Assembly (NCBI GenBank): GCA_963930645.1
Contig: OZ005656.1
Span: 187,375,880 to 187,439,879, forward strand
Source of the DNA: Salticus scenicus
Taxonomy: Eukaryota > Arthropoda > Arachnida > Araneae > Salticidae
Reading direction: 5' to 3'
Length of the DNA: 64,000 nucleotides
The notes under the pieces are model-generated. The model ran no database searches. It worked only from the letters and a program-made list of their open reading frames with translations, and had not been told where the DNA came from. Each line of letters starts with the position of its first letter. Within the stretch, counting starts at the first letter, position 1. The translations under genes and the position numbers were made by a program. Shown in pieces: positions 21,075-32,615 of the stretch.

Positions 21075-21377
21075 CCTTTTCCCAGAGCCTGATTAAGGGG
21101 GAAGCACACATTATTTATACTTACACCGTTATTTTTTAACAAATACTTTCCTCCTATAATAAACAGAAAATGCTCATTAAAAATTATTTTAAAAGAATTC
21201 TGGTGTCTAAAAACGGTGAGTAAATTGGATTGTTTTACACCGTTCATTTTTTATAAAAAATATTTCCTCGTCAAAGCGTGGAATTTCTATGACATGAAGT
21301 AAAAAATAATTGTAAAAATATTCCGGTGTGAGCGGAGATAATGTGTGCTTCCCCCTTAATCAGGCTCTGCCTTTTCC
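21075..21377. mobile_element. hAT-type MITE with perfect 8-bp target duplication
   Basis: The element occupies 21083-21369 and has 32-bp inverted termini starting CAGAGCCTGATTAAGGGG. It is flanked by CCTTTTCC on both sides (21075-21082 and 21370-21377). Eight-bp duplications with CAG-type ends define hAT transposition. Its interior is AT-rich and includes a second inverted pair (ACACCGTTATTTTTTA and complement). Confidence 0.9.
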
Positions 21378-21461
21378 AGTTCCTTGATTATCGTACTTTT
21401 TTAGATAATTTTAGGTCTATTCTGTCAGTGGGCGTTTCTTTCGTAATTTGTGTGTTACATA

Positions 21462-21654
21462 TTAGGTCTACCGGAAAGTTCTGTCGTTTTGAATTAAAAT
21501 ACTGACATCGGAAATTTATCCTGGATAAAATTTAAGATATTCTTAGGTAACTTATAAGATGGTTATTTGTAAAGTACCATGTAAACACTGTTAAACAAAA
21601 ATTTCCGGTTTCATTTTATTAATTCAAAACGACACAACTTTCCGGTACACCTAA
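21462..21654. mobile_element. Mariner-type MITE
   Basis: The ends TTAGGTCTACCGGAAAGTT and, from the right, TTAGGTGTACCGGAAAGTT continue as TCTGTCGTTTTGAATTAA. They are typical of mariner elements. TA flanks both sides (21460-21461 and 21655-21656). The interior of about 110 bp is non-coding. Confidence 0.85.
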
Positions 21655-21656
21655 TA

Positions 21657-21875
21657 TTTCTTAAGTGTGTACCCAGTGTTCATATTTTTGCAATAAAATA
21701 TACTATGGATAGAAATGTATTGATTAGAAAGAATATAATTATAATGTATATCCAGTTGTAATATAATTGTGAATACAGAAAATTTGTTCTGAAATATTTT
21801 ATTTTGTGAGAGTAACGCCCGTAGGCGGATCTTACTGTCAAAAAGAAAAAATTCTGCGGTTACAAAAAGTGTTAA
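21657..21875 (+). repeat. Dispersed repeat, copy 1 of an inverted-orientation pair
   Basis: Its markers are ATACTATGGAT, TATAATGTATA, TACAGAAAATTT, AACGCCCGTAGGCGG and CTTACTGTCAAAAAG. All recur, reverse-complemented, at 29095-29305. Confidence 0.65.
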
Positions 21876-22077
21876 AATATATTTATAAGAAAAAAAAAAT
21901 TAGTATATCGATCAAGTTATTTTTTGTGAAGATATTAATAAAAGTTTGAAATATGAATTTAACATTAGCACCTTCAAACTTTGAACGCTTATAACTCTGT
22001 GAAAAAATAAGTAAAAGATACAACCAATATACTTTTTCGCGTTATCGCGATCCCAGGACTTCAAATACAGTAGAATC

Positions 22078-22353
22078 TTGTACAACGCGCTCCCAGAAAG
22101 CGCAACGAAAAACAAGCGACTATTACTCATACAACGCGATAAAGAGGCTCGTATAACGCGTGAAATAAAGGAAGCACGTGACGACATCTTTTCTACTTTC
22201 AACCTGCTCAAGGAAGGATTGCTCCGTTACCATGCCAACACCCGACGCTTTTGGTCTCATCGCGGAATGAAATCGTCTGCTCAATGTATGTATCCTATAA
22301 CGCGATTTTCTATTACGCGAAACGTATCCCTCGCGTTATACGAGAGTCTACTG
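22078..22353. mobile_element. Pogo-like MITE (ACAACGCG type)
   Basis: The termini CAGTAGAATCTTGTACAACG and, from the right, CAGTAGACTCTCGTATAACG are inverted. TA flanks both sides. ACGCG motifs recur through the element. An open frame of 101 codons crosses it but shows no transposase signature. Confidence 0.8.
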
Positions 22354-22379
22354 TATAAAATAAAAATGGGGCATTACCA

Positions 22380-22545
22380 TTGAAAAAAATCAAAGTTGGT
22401 GCGCGTTTTAGTATGTAGACGACCCCCAATTCAAAATTTCACTTCATTTTCTGAAACTACTCACAATTCCCCGTCGAATGATACCTATTACATTTTTCTA
22501 CATCGATTAGCAACAAAGTTATGTTGAGTGTTGCGTTTTTTTTTT
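22380..22545 (-). repeat. Inverted repeat pair, right arm
   Basis: Its reverse complement matches 20690-20870 (GCAACACTC, GACGGGGAATT, GAATTGGGGGTCGTCTACATA). A T-run of about 26 ends it. Confidence 0.55.
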
Positions 22546-22562
22546 TTTTTTTTTTTTTTTTT

Positions 22563-23249
22563 GTCTGTGTAAGCATGAATTATTTTTCATGATAAAAGTA
22601 TTTGAAATTTCAAAACGAATCATTTGTTAAGCGCATTGCCGACTTTAAACTACGACTTACTTATATTACCATTAGATTACACTTTCAGTCGCACAAAACT
22701 AAGCTAATTACCAATTAATTTAAACTAAAAAACAAACAAACAAACAAAACCCGAACTATAGCTTTCTATTTCCCTGATAAAAGAAAAAGGCCGTGCTTTT
22801 TAAAATTGGTGCACTTGACTTATTTCATGAAACAGACTAAGAAATTGAAAACGAAATATAAAACATTTTTCCTATATCCAAATTCACGGCCTAACGAAAC
22901 CCCTTTCGAACAGCACTCATGCATTTTTTATTTTAAAAGCCTTTATTTTCTCACCCAAAATTCAATTTCACTTAAAACATGTTTAAAAGATGAAATGGCC
23001 ATCGTGCCATCTGTGATCTCAGAAATTTCGATTCGGAGCGAAGGTTTTATCGGAGATGGAGAAGGGGAGACTATGGGCCATTAACTTTTGCATCTTCCAG
23101 TAGTGGAGAGAGGAGAATTTGGATTCACTTCCCTTGGAAGAGGAGAGAAGGAAATTTAGTTTCCTTTAGGAAGTGTGGGTAATACAAGTAAATATTATTG
23201 AGTTAGAAACTTAAAAATAGATAAAATAATGAAAAGGAGTAAACAAACA
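22563..23249. other. Non-coding stretch
   Basis: It includes a 92-codon frame at 22806-23084 without recognisable features. I see no other structure. Confidence 0.45.
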
Positions 23250-23786
23250 GAAACTTTATATATTTTTTGTAAATAGTGTTTACAAATGGTACAAAAATAA
23301 AACAGATGTTCGCAATCCGGAAAACTTGGTATTTGGTATTTATTTGCCTGCTTTCAGATCTATAGATACAATGATTTTTTGTCTCGAGTGATCGTAGTTA
23401 CATAAATACACAATAACAGTGCACATTTTCTCACATATACATGAGAACTTCGCAAACAACCATGCCTCACCCGGGATTCGAACAGGACACTTTTTTTCGA
23501 AAAACTTAATAGTTGACTTATTTTTCCATGTCTTATATGGCAAAGAAAGTTTTTAAATCCTAGTATTGTTAAAGTTACCAACAAATAAAGAAATAAATAA
23601 TGAAAAGTTGTAAAAAAAAAATAAATACTTTTTTCATTTTTATAAATAATTTTTGATTAATTGTATAAAATAAAATAGATGTTTGCAATTAAGAAAAATG
23701 AATATTAACTTATCTTTCACGCCTATAAAAACAAAAGAAGCTCTGAAATCCTGCTAATATTAAAGTTACCAACAAAGTAGTGTCGG

Positions 23787-23969
23787 TGTTAGGGCAGTGT
23801 TGCCACGTTGCGCGACTTTTTTTATTCAACAGTCACCAATAATTTTGAGAAGTGATATTTAATGTACATAATCGATGATTAATCGTCTATATTGTATATC
23901 GAACATCACTTCTCAAAATTATTGGTGACTAAATAAAAAGTTGCGCAATCTGGCAACACTATGTTAGGG
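23787..23969. mobile_element. hAT-type MITE, family A, with perfect 8-bp target duplication
   Basis: The element occupies 23795-23961 and is a near-perfect palindrome (ends CAGTGTTGCCA and TGGCAACACTA). It is flanked by TGTTAGGG on both sides (23787-23794 and 23962-23969). Confidence 0.9.
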
Positions 23970-24028
23970 TAAAGGCCAACTGATTGCTCTAGGGTCCTAG
24001 GCTTGGAAGGATTGCCCTCTGTGGGGAT

Positions 24029-24208
24029 CAGAGCTGCCAACCTAATCCGGCAAATTGTTAGTACCGCCTCTTTTTCTACACCACTTAATTTTTAAAGTAA
24101 TTTTCTTCAAATATATAAGATGAATTAAGGTGAAAAAAACTCTAAGAAATGACTGGTGTAGAAAAAGGGGCGTTACTAACAATTTGCCGGATTAGGTTGG
24201 CAGCTCTG
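24029..24208. mobile_element. hAT-like MITE, family B
   Basis: Inverted ends of about 40 bp start CAGAGCTGCCAACCTAAT and are identical for more than 30 bp. Flanking sequences GGGGAT and GGGAAT are similar, but an exact 8-bp duplication is not evident. Confidence 0.8.
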
Positions 24209-25440
24209 GGGAATCTTTCCAAGGAGTCCTAACCAGTATTTACGCACGTTTCGAAGAAAACCACACAAAACTAAGAATATCTAGGTCGATATTCGTTACC
24301 TGGCACCTCACGTCACCAGTTTCGAGAGGAGAACCTCATGGCAACTGGTGGGGCCCAGCAGAGTTGAGTATCCGATAACGTCTCCTTCATCTCTTCTGCC
24401 CCCGAAATGAAATAAAACAAAAAAAGGAATAATAAAAGAATAAATAGTTATAAGCTTCCATACATTTTAATAAATTGCGTTCACTCAATGGCATAAAAAA
24501 TACAAATGTCCGCAATTCGTGAAACAGAATGGTTAGCAAGTTTAAATGTGCTATGGTTCCATGTTTAAATTTCTATGTTTACTTAAAAATCTCCAGGATT
24601 CAATTGAATCCTGGTAATGCTACATTTACCATCAAAGTTGAGTATACAAGAAATTTTTTCTCATGCCTCTTGACAAAAAATTAAATAAAAATAAAATGAT
24701 AAACGGCTGTAAATCAATGGAAATTTTTATATGCATTTATAAAAGGTGTCTACTGAATGACATAAAAATAAGTGTTTGCTCTTCAAAACTAAAATCTTTC
24801 TGAGTCCAAAGAAAAAAAAAAAAAATTAAATTAAATTCTAGTGATGTTAAAGTTATCAAAAGTATTGAGTATCTGAGAAATCTTCTGTCCATTCTTTCCT
24901 CGTTGTAAAATAAAATAAAATAATGAACAGAATAAATTTATAAATAAATTGATGTGCATGCATATGCATATGTATTATTATTTCCTTTTAAAAATACATT
25001 AGTATCTTTTAAACCAGAATGACGTTAACAAAACTTTAGATAATGTAACAATCCACCTTTGTAGAAAAAAAAAAAAAAAAAAAAAAACAGAAGGAAAGAA
25101 AAGAAAAATGAAAGAAATAGTACAATGAGATGTAGTAAAAAAAAAAAAAAAAAAAAAAAAAAGGAAAGGATGCTTTATGTATTTTTATTAAAAAAAAAAA
25201 AAGAAAAGAAAAAAAGACAAAAGTGTTTACTGAATGATATTGAAATAAAAACACATGTTTGCAATAACTGACTCGTTTCATTTGTGTCTAAAATAATTTT
25301 TAAATCACGGCAATGTTAAAATTACTCTGCGGTTGTATTGGATATTTGAATATTGTATTGGATGGATATTGGATCTTCTTTACATTCCTCTTGGTAGAAA
25401 GAAAAAAAAAAGAAAAGAGAGAGAGAATAGTATTTATTGA

Positions 25441-26090
25441 CACGAGAAATTGTTTAATTTTTAGAAACAATAATAGCACTTTTCAATGAAAATTTATTTT
25501 CCTGATCTCTAAAAAATTTTAGACCAGCATGTGAAATACGCTGTAGGGAATTAGGACTATTCGTAGCAAAAAATGAAATTTCTTTATCTTGTAAACTAAT
25601 TTGAATATAAATATTAAGCAAAGCAACGAATAAGAAATTTGCCTCTCATTAGTATTTATAAATATTTTAACTTTCGCCTAAAATAGTACAAGAATTGCAA
25701 TGAAAATCCACCAAATCATCAATAAGTGCCTAAAGGGATTAAATATCTATTATCCAGTTATAACAGTTCTCCCTTAATGCATGCAAGGTTTTCTTCGTGG
25801 ACTTTTTTATTTCTTCCTGATTTGAAATTGTTAAATGATGGAATTACACTTGTATAATTCGATGATATAATTTTTATCTATTTAAATTTTAGCAATTAAA
25901 AAAAAGTGTTTGTTTCTTAAAACGTGCAATATTTATAGAATACTCCAAAAAATGGTTTTCCTGTTGAGTTAATTTAATTTTAAATTAACAGCACGAAAAT
26001 ATAACTAGATGTTCAAACTGAAGAAAAAGTTACCAAAGTTATTACAACGGTAAAAATTTTAGGCGCATCTAAACTACCACATTTATTTTT
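25441..26090. other. AT-rich non-coding stretch
   Basis: I see no gene or repeat. Confidence 0.5.
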
Positions 26091-26249
26091 ACTTTCCGAA
26101 CATACATATGTAAGGAAAGTATTGTAATCATGTCAAAAATCCGAATTCGATATTTTGGTGTTTTATACGTTTTGAGGTCCCCTGAGTCCGTTTTCACTAT
26201 TTTTACGATGATGTGTGTGTGTGTATGTATGTCTGTGAGTGAACAAGCT

Positions 26250-27430
26250 AGCGTCTAAACGCTTCGTTCGAATAAGCTGAAAGTTGGTGCGTATATTGTA
26301 ACTCACCATAGTACGAACCCTATAGATTTTGGTGAATCTAGCACGTAGTTTTTTTACAGGGACACAAAGAAAAATTCTTTATCATTATGGTCTATGGGAC
26401 CAAAATCTTAAAAGTGCGATAGCATCTAAACGCCTTACTCAATTAAGCAAAAAATTTATACACATATTATAGGTCACAGTTAATCAATCTGTATGGATAT
26501 TGGAGAATCTGACACATAGTTTTTTTACAGGGACACAAAGAAAAATTCTTTATCATTATGGCCTATGGGACGAAATTTTAAAAAGCGTGATAGCGTAAAA
26601 ACGTCTAATTAAACTGAGAAAATAATTTATACACATATTATAGGTAATAGCTGCATGAACTGCATAGAGTTTGGTGAATCTAGCACTTATAGTTTTTTTT
26701 ACAAGGACACAAAGAAAAATTCTTTATCTGGCCTATGGGACCAAATTTTAAAAAGTGCGATAGCGTCTACACGCCTTATTCAATTGAACAAAAAAATTAT
26801 ACACATATTATAGGTCACAGTTTCACGATCTATATAGATTTTGGTGAATCTAACACTTCTAGTTTTTTTTTACAGGGACACAACAGACAATTCTGTATCA
26901 TTATGGCCTATGGGGTGAAATCATTTAAAGTGCGATAGCATCTAAATGCCTTATCCTTTTGATTGGAAAATTTATATAAGACTTATAGGTCACCATCACA
27001 CAAACTGTAAGGATTTTGGTGACTCTAGCGCTTAACGAGTTTTACAGGGACACAATGAAAAATTGTTCATCATTAAGACCTATAGGCTTAAATTATTTAA
27101 AGTGCGACAGCGACTAACTCCTTATTCAAATTAACTGAAAATTTATATACATGTTATACGTCACCGTCACAGGAACTTTATGAACTTTAGAGAATCTAGC
27201 ACTTATGTCTTTTTTTACAGAAACAAAATGCAAATTTCTTTATCATTGTGGCATATGGGTTCAAACTTTAAAGTGCGTCTAAATGCCTCATCCGATGGAG
27301 CTGAAAATTTATATAAATATTATAAGTCACTGTTTCACTAACTATAAGCATTTTGGTGAATCTAGCATTTGTAGGTTTTTACAGGGACACAACGAAATAT
27401 TCTTTATCATTATGTTCTACGTGTTTGGTA
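26250..27430 (+). repeat. Internal tandem array of H2 copy A, seven units of about 171 bp
   Basis: The marker GGTGAATCTAGCAC, followed by ACAGGGACACAA, recurs at about 26331, 26502, 26673, 26843, 27018, 27189 and 27355. Spacings are 171, 171, 170, 175, 171 and 166. Copy B has four units. Confidence 0.85.
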
Positions 27431-27458
27431 AAATAGCGTTAAATTAAACATCGTGTAC

Positions 27459-27626
27459 CAGTGGCGGATCCAGAACTTGACTTTTGGGGGGGGGGGGGGG
27501 GCTAAGACTTTTCAAAGTGTTATTCTAGACCAATAAAAAATTTACAATTGCAATATTCAATTGTGAATGTCAGTGTTTTGTGGGGGGCTTCAGCCCCCTA
27601 GCCCCCCCCCCTTAAATCCGCCACTG
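27459..27626. mobile_element. hAT-type MITE (CAGTGGCGGAT type) nested in H2 copy A
   Basis: The ends CAGTGGCGGATCCAG and, from the right, CAGTGGCGGATTTAAG are inverted, followed by G-runs inside both ends. It is flanked by TCGTGTAC and TCGAGTAC (seven of eight identical). H2 copy B is uninterrupted at the same point. Confidence 0.85.
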
Positions 27627-27790
27627 TCGAGTACTATATAAAGAAAAATACACAAACACCCTATTATGGTTTTCTCTCTTTTGTTTATTTAACAGCTTCT
27701 CTTACATTACTTTATCTACAAAACCGCTAATTACTCAATGTTCGGAAAGTCGAGTGGAGTCACTCCAGATTTTTTTTTTCTTTCTTCAAC

Positions 27791-27965
27791 CAGTGTCGCC
27801 AATTTTAAGGACTTTTTTTATTCAACATCAATCACTAATTTTTAATTTTAATGCTTGTCTAATCACACCGAAGATTAATCGTCTTTCATGTATAACGAAC
27901 ATCACTCCTCAAAATTATTGAAAAATATTGAATAAAAAAGTCCCTCTCTAAATTTGGCAACATTG
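27791..27965. mobile_element. hAT-type MITE, family A
   Basis: The ends CAGTGTCGCCAATTTTAAGG and, from the right, CAATGTTGCCAAATTTAGAG are inverted. GGACTTTTTTTATTCAACA follows inside. Flanks TCTTCAAC and CCTTCAAT match at six of eight positions. Confidence 0.75.
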
Positions 27966-30110
27966 CCTTCAATAATAGTGCTATTACAAGAAATAACATT
28001 TAGCACGAATTTGACAGAAAAATACAGAATAAAGAAGAGACTATGAAATTTTTATGTCCTTTTCGCCTACTGCTCGTAATGTTTGCATTGAACTTGCGGC
28101 AAATTCTCACTTGATTATATTTCATTTATTTGGATAAGTTAATTTTTTTACTTTTTTCGTGTTACCAAATTTAAGGAAAAATTGAGGTTTTTCTTCGCCA
28201 GAATAAGAATTTCTGTATGTTCTTGTATATAGTTTAATGATATGTAAATGCAGTAAATAAAGATGTAATTAGTGTAAATCTATACAAAAGAACACAATGG
28301 ATAATTTATTGAGATTAGCATGTTACTAAAGTAAATTTATTATTATTAATAATAATTAAAAAATAATAGTTAAAAATGTTTTGATGCTAAATCCCATCAA
28401 ATATACACACTTATAAATGTTTGTAACTAGAATTAATTAATTTATACGCATCAGCGAATTTTTGTAGTCAGAATATTTTTACAGCTGCTTTTTTTTTTTT
28501 TTTTTTTTTTTTCACTTTGAAGAACTGCCTTTTCTCCGACCATTTTCTTTTTCCTTCTTTCTTTCTTTTTTTTTTTTTCCTAACTTACAGAAATATTGCT
28601 TTTCAGTTAAATTTTCAAAGTTGTATTTTTCGCAAAATTGCACGGTTTGAGGTCTCATGAGTCTGAAAATCAAGCTTTATCAGTTGGTGAACGTGCATGT
28701 GTGTGAGTTTCTTACTGTATAAGGTATGAGAAGGTTTTGGTGTGGAGTAAAAGCTTTGAAACTGAGTTTTTGCCATAATTGCATGTTTTGAAGCATCCTG
28801 AATCTGAACTATTAGGTTCTTAGTAGTTGATTTGTGAGTCTGTTATCAATAGAATGGAAGAACGATTATTAACAGAAAGAACAAACTCAATATTCTAAAG
28901 ATGTATCACACAGTGATTTTACTTGAAATTTAATATTCGACTTGTTAGCAATTTGAGTTTAGTTATTTTCTCCATTAACTAAAGTTAAGAAAATTAAAAA
29001 CATAACTATAGTTATTTTCTCCATTAACTCATAAAAATCTGTATGAAAAATAGAAAGAAAAATAGCTTTGTTCTGTTTGAGACTTAAAACTTTCGCGACC
29101 GCATGCTTTTGCCTTTTTGACAGTAAGGACCGCCTGTGGGCGTTATTCTTCCAAAGTACAATATTTCAGAATAAAATTTTCTGTATTTATATTTGTATTA
29201 CAAATGAGTATACATTATAATGATACTCTTTCTGATCAAAGTATTTATATCCATAGTATATTAAAAGTACAAACATGAATATTGGGTATATTCTTAAGAA
29301 ATAAATTATACATACAAATTGGGAAAGAAATGCGTACTGGCAGAGTTACAGATTTTCAAATGACGTGAATCTACCTCAGCGGTCGTGAAAGTGTTAAAAA
29401 TGTGTATACACAATTTTAACGTTATACGCTATTATTTAAAATAAATATTTAACAATAAAAATACTCTTTTCTTTATCTTTTGTACGGAAAAGTTCTTTAC
29501 AGCTAATAATTTTATCATTCATTTAATGATGCTTATTTTTAAAGAACTTGGCAAAAATCTCAGAAATTCAAATTTTTTTTTTTTTTTAAACAGCCAATTA
29601 CATTGCCTCCAGTCATAAATTGCCTTTTATAGAAATTATTTACCCCTAGGAGGAGGAGGAGGAGCAAGAATATATGACCAACCCATATATTAGGATTGAC
29701 GTTTAACTGTCAGCCAATAGAATTATTATCTGCACTAGAATAGAATTATTGCCTGTCTCTTATTATCAAAAGGGACGCCTATTTGGGTGATATATTACGC
29801 TTTGTTACTGAACTTGAATAGGTTTTAAGATGTTAAAAGATAATTAGAAGTTTTAGAAATTACGTTTTATTTCTTTTGATAGAAAAAAAAAAAAAAGCAT
29901 GTATACATGATGTGCATGGCTTAATTATTTTCGAAATACAATGTTTATCTGATAACAAGAATAATGGGAAATAATTTTAAATTTGATTTTCTATTTGTAT
30001 TTGCAAGAATTGCAATACATTTGAATAGAAAATCAAAAATGCGTTTTGTAAAGATAAAGTAAATTAATGTTTCTTTTCTTTCTTCTTTATTTGTTTTCGT
30101 TTTGGAAACT
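27966..30110. other. Non-coding stretch
   Basis: I see no gene. It includes a T-run at 28490-28512 and an H-like 5' module near 28640-28710 (GGTTTGAGGTCTCATGAGTC then GTGCATGTGTGTG). It also holds the second copy of a dispersed repeat at 29095-29305 and an AGG repeat near 29650. Confidence 0.5.
29095..29305 (-). repeat. Dispersed repeat, copy 2
   Basis: Its reverse complement matches 21657-21875 over about 200 bp at moderate identity. Confidence 0.65.
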
Positions 30111-30128
30111 AGATAGATAGATAGATAC

Positions 30129-30161
<33 letters not shown>
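30111..30161. repeat. AGAT/AG microsatellite
   Basis: AGAT units pass into a run of about 15 AG units. Confidence 0.85.
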
Positions 30162-30240
30162 ACATTTTATATCTGATCGTTTCGTCGAAAATAAAATGTG
30201 ATGTGGTTATATACTGTTGAACGTTACGATGTTCTCGGTT

Positions 30241-30460
30241 ACATCGTCAACTTGCTTGTGTAACATCAAAAATGTTTGTCCAGCTTAATAATTCATAGAC
30301 TTCAATTTTTAAACGACTTGCTTATAACGTCAGAAATATTTATCTCTATTGATAATTTATAGACTTCAATGTTAAAATAACTTGCTTATAACGTCAAAAA
30401 TATTTATCCCCCTTGATAATTTATAGACCTCAATGTTAATACAATTTGCTTTTACCATCA
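30241..30460 (+). repeat. Tandem repeat, unit about 65 bp, three and a half units
   Basis: The marker ACTTGCTTATAACGTCA recurs at about 30250, 30316, 30380 and (decayed) 30444. ATAATTTATAGACTTCAAT lies between. Confidence 0.8.
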
Positions 30461-30497
30461 TATTAATACTGTTTTAACGAAAAAAAATATACAGACG

Positions 30498-30500
<3 letters not shown>

Positions 30501-30552
<52 letters not shown>

Positions 30553-30553
30553 G
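30501..30553. repeat. Poly-T/poly-G junction
   Basis: About 31 T are followed directly by about 22 G on the plus strand. The G-run could form a G-quadruplex. Run lengths may be affected by assembly. Confidence 0.85.
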
Positions 30554-31462
30554 TTAGAAAATAGAAAAGTAAAAACACAAATTGAAGCTTATTTTTAAAG
30601 TACTGGATACTTAGCAAAACAGTACATACAATATCTTTCTCATATATAATTTTGATATTAATAACAATCATATCTGATCTGAATTAATTTTAATGGAAAA
30701 GACTCTTTATATGCACACTTATACACTTATATGGATATATATTTGTTTTATAATACCTATAGATGTTTTTACTTTACTTTTATTGTTATTTCAGTTTCAT
30801 ACAAAGTTATTTCACTTGCTTTTCAATAAAACTCGGTAATTACGCCACACGGTTATAGTGTCAGACAGAAATGTTTTTGGTCTCTTAGATAACATTATAA
30901 TAAGATGAAGACATTAAGAGATATAAAAAATCATCGAAGTCTTTTAAATGGTGCTAAAATAGAAAGAAAAGCCCGAGAAAGCTTTTAAAGTGTCCATTGC
31001 TCGTTCAGCTATTCTACTTATTTTTTAGATTTTCTAAGGACGTTAGAATTCCTTCTACAAATTATAAATTTAAAAGCAAAATTCTAAATTTTGTATGATT
31101 TAGAAAATGTTTAAATTGCCAAGGCTATTTTTTATTTATTTATTACTAATTTCACATTATTATTGCTCAAAAATATATACTGAACTTATTTGGGTGTATT
31201 AATTTATCGATCTACTGAAAAGATAATCTATAAGAAATATTTTTAGGTTTAAATAATGAAATTTCACGCCAACTTTAGAATTTTCTAAATTTCAAATACT
31301 ATTTTAAAGTCTAGATTAAGACGCAAATTTATATGAATATACAGATATATATTTGAATGTCTATAACTTGCTTTCATTTTAATTTTTATAAGATTTAATC
31401 GAAAATTAGTCAATAAAATAACTTTAAAAATAGAGTATTTTAAAATATTGGAATACTAAAGA
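30554..31462. other. AT-rich non-coding stretch
   Basis: I see no gene or repeat. Confidence 0.5.
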
Positions 31463-31624
31463 CAGTCAAACCTCGTTAACGTGAATCTCAAGGGGGATAA
31501 AATATTTGTTCATGTTATCAGTAGTTCATGCTATCAGTAACTAATCTTTATATAACTAAACTAATCTTCATTTTCGTTAAAAGTAATTCACGTTAACAGT
31601 GTTCACGTTAACGAGGTTCGACTG
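31463..31624. mobile_element. Pogo-like MITE (GTTAACGTGAAC type), copy 1
   Basis: The ends CAGTCAAACCTCGTTAACGT and, from the right, CAGTCGAACCTCGTTAACGT are inverted. TA is present on the right side. A second copy in the opposite orientation lies at 42628-42813, sharing TCATGTTATCAGTAGTTCAT. Confidence 0.85.
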
Positions 31625-31815
31625 TAATTAAATGCATTAATCAGGGTTCGTACACGTCTACAATTTCCTTGATATTTTCAACCACTTAATTTTTTATTGC
31701 AATTTTTGCTATAACAGAAGACTTTAAATTTAAAAAGAAATTTATCGTTAACAAATACTGGTGAAAGACTTCTACAAAAAAGACGTGTCTGTAAAAACGC
31801 TGATAAATTTATTTT

Positions 31816-31978
31816 CAGGGGTCATAGGCGTCCTACTTTTTTCATACCACTATTTATTAATAACATTTTTTTCTTCATTTAATTTCAGCAGTTCGATGTA
31901 TTTATTGCTGCAATTCCACAAAGAAAAATAAATTATAAATAAATAGTAGTATGAAAAATTGGGATGCCATGACCTCTG
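31816..31978. mobile_element. hAT-like MITE (CAGRGGTCAT ends)
   Basis: The ends CAGGGGTCATAGGCGTCCTA and, from the right, CAGAGGTCATGGCATCCCA are inverted. TTCATACCACTATTTATT and its complement follow. No exact target duplication was found. Confidence 0.6.
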
Positions 31979-32228
31979 TACTTTTAATAATGGAATATTT
32001 TAATTTTTTTTCCAAAAATTTAAAGTTTTGAATTTTACTTTTTACATTTAAAATATTAAATATACGCAATATAGTTATATTCAAATGCCCGTGTAGGCAA
32101 AATTTCTTAATTTTAAGACGGTAATTTACAGTTTTATAATGTCCAGAGCCCCTTTAAAATCTTCATTCAATCGTATATTTTAAGTCATTAAATCATCATG
32201 GGAATTATTTCACCGCAAAATCATAATA

Positions 32229-32315
32229 CACTGTTTTCTAAACAGCTAACTTAGATAAATATACTATTTTTGTAAATTTTATTTTAATCTGAGTTAGCTG
32301 TTTAGAAAAACAGTG
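32229..32315. mobile_element. Very short CACTGT MITE
   Basis: CACTGTTTTCTAAACAGCTA and its near-exact complement enclose about 40 bp. TA flanks both sides. Confidence 0.65.
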
Positions 32316-32581
32316 TATTATAATTTCCAAGCAGAATGATTCCTATTCGTTTTCGAAATCTTAGTAAAACAAAACCAAAACCCTCATGTTTTTGTTTGAA
32401 TATCTTCGCAACGGTAAACCTAACACCTTGGTGGAAATATTTGCAAGTTTTTTGCATAGAAATAGCCTGATTTGCATCTCTGATATCTCGCAGAAAGTAA
32501 ATGTTTATACGGAAACGAAAGGGCAGTTGAGGAAAGTGAGCTTCTGAATCTCATCAATATCCCATGTCAAAAGGGTGTTTC

Positions 32582-32615
<34 letters not shown>

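Larger units (their letters stand above)
23250..25440 (+). repeat. Decayed tandem array, unit about 0.3-0.45 kb, five units
   Basis: Two markers alternate. One is ATGTTYGCAATNNNGAAAA preceded by TTTACTGAATGRYAT (about 23267, 23665, 24478, 24765, 25225). The other is AAATCCTGNTAATGTTAAAG (about 23558, 23746, 24604, 24840, 25300). Two hAT MITEs account for the long spacing between the second and third units. A-runs at 25065-25087 and 25139-25162 lie inside. Confidence 0.6.
26091..27769 (+). mobile_element. Family H2 interspersed element, copy A
   Basis: A second copy lies inverted at 58016-59034. The 5' end ACTTTCCGAACA (26091) folds back on GGAAAGT about 15 nt later. The same 12-mer recurs inverted at 27739-27750 (TGTTCGGAAAGT), followed by a 19-nt tail with a hairpin (GAGTG gagt CACTC, 27752-27765) and a T-run. 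T flanks both ends. Seven internal units of about 171 bp lie at about 26250-27430. A hAT MITE is nested at 27459-27626. The design matches H1, and a 3' hairpin is clearer here. A Helentron-associated origin is inferred; no protein is encoded. Confidence 0.75.

Noticed and set aside
22078..22383. 101-codon ORF as a possible gene
   Set aside because: It coincides almost exactly with a pogo-like MITE bounded by inverted repeats and TA, and no transposase motif is present.
23462..23492. B-box-like sequence (GTTCGAATCCCGGG on the minus strand) as a tRNA gene
   Set aside because: No A-box or cloverleaf partner is found upstream on that strand. At most it is a tRNA half.
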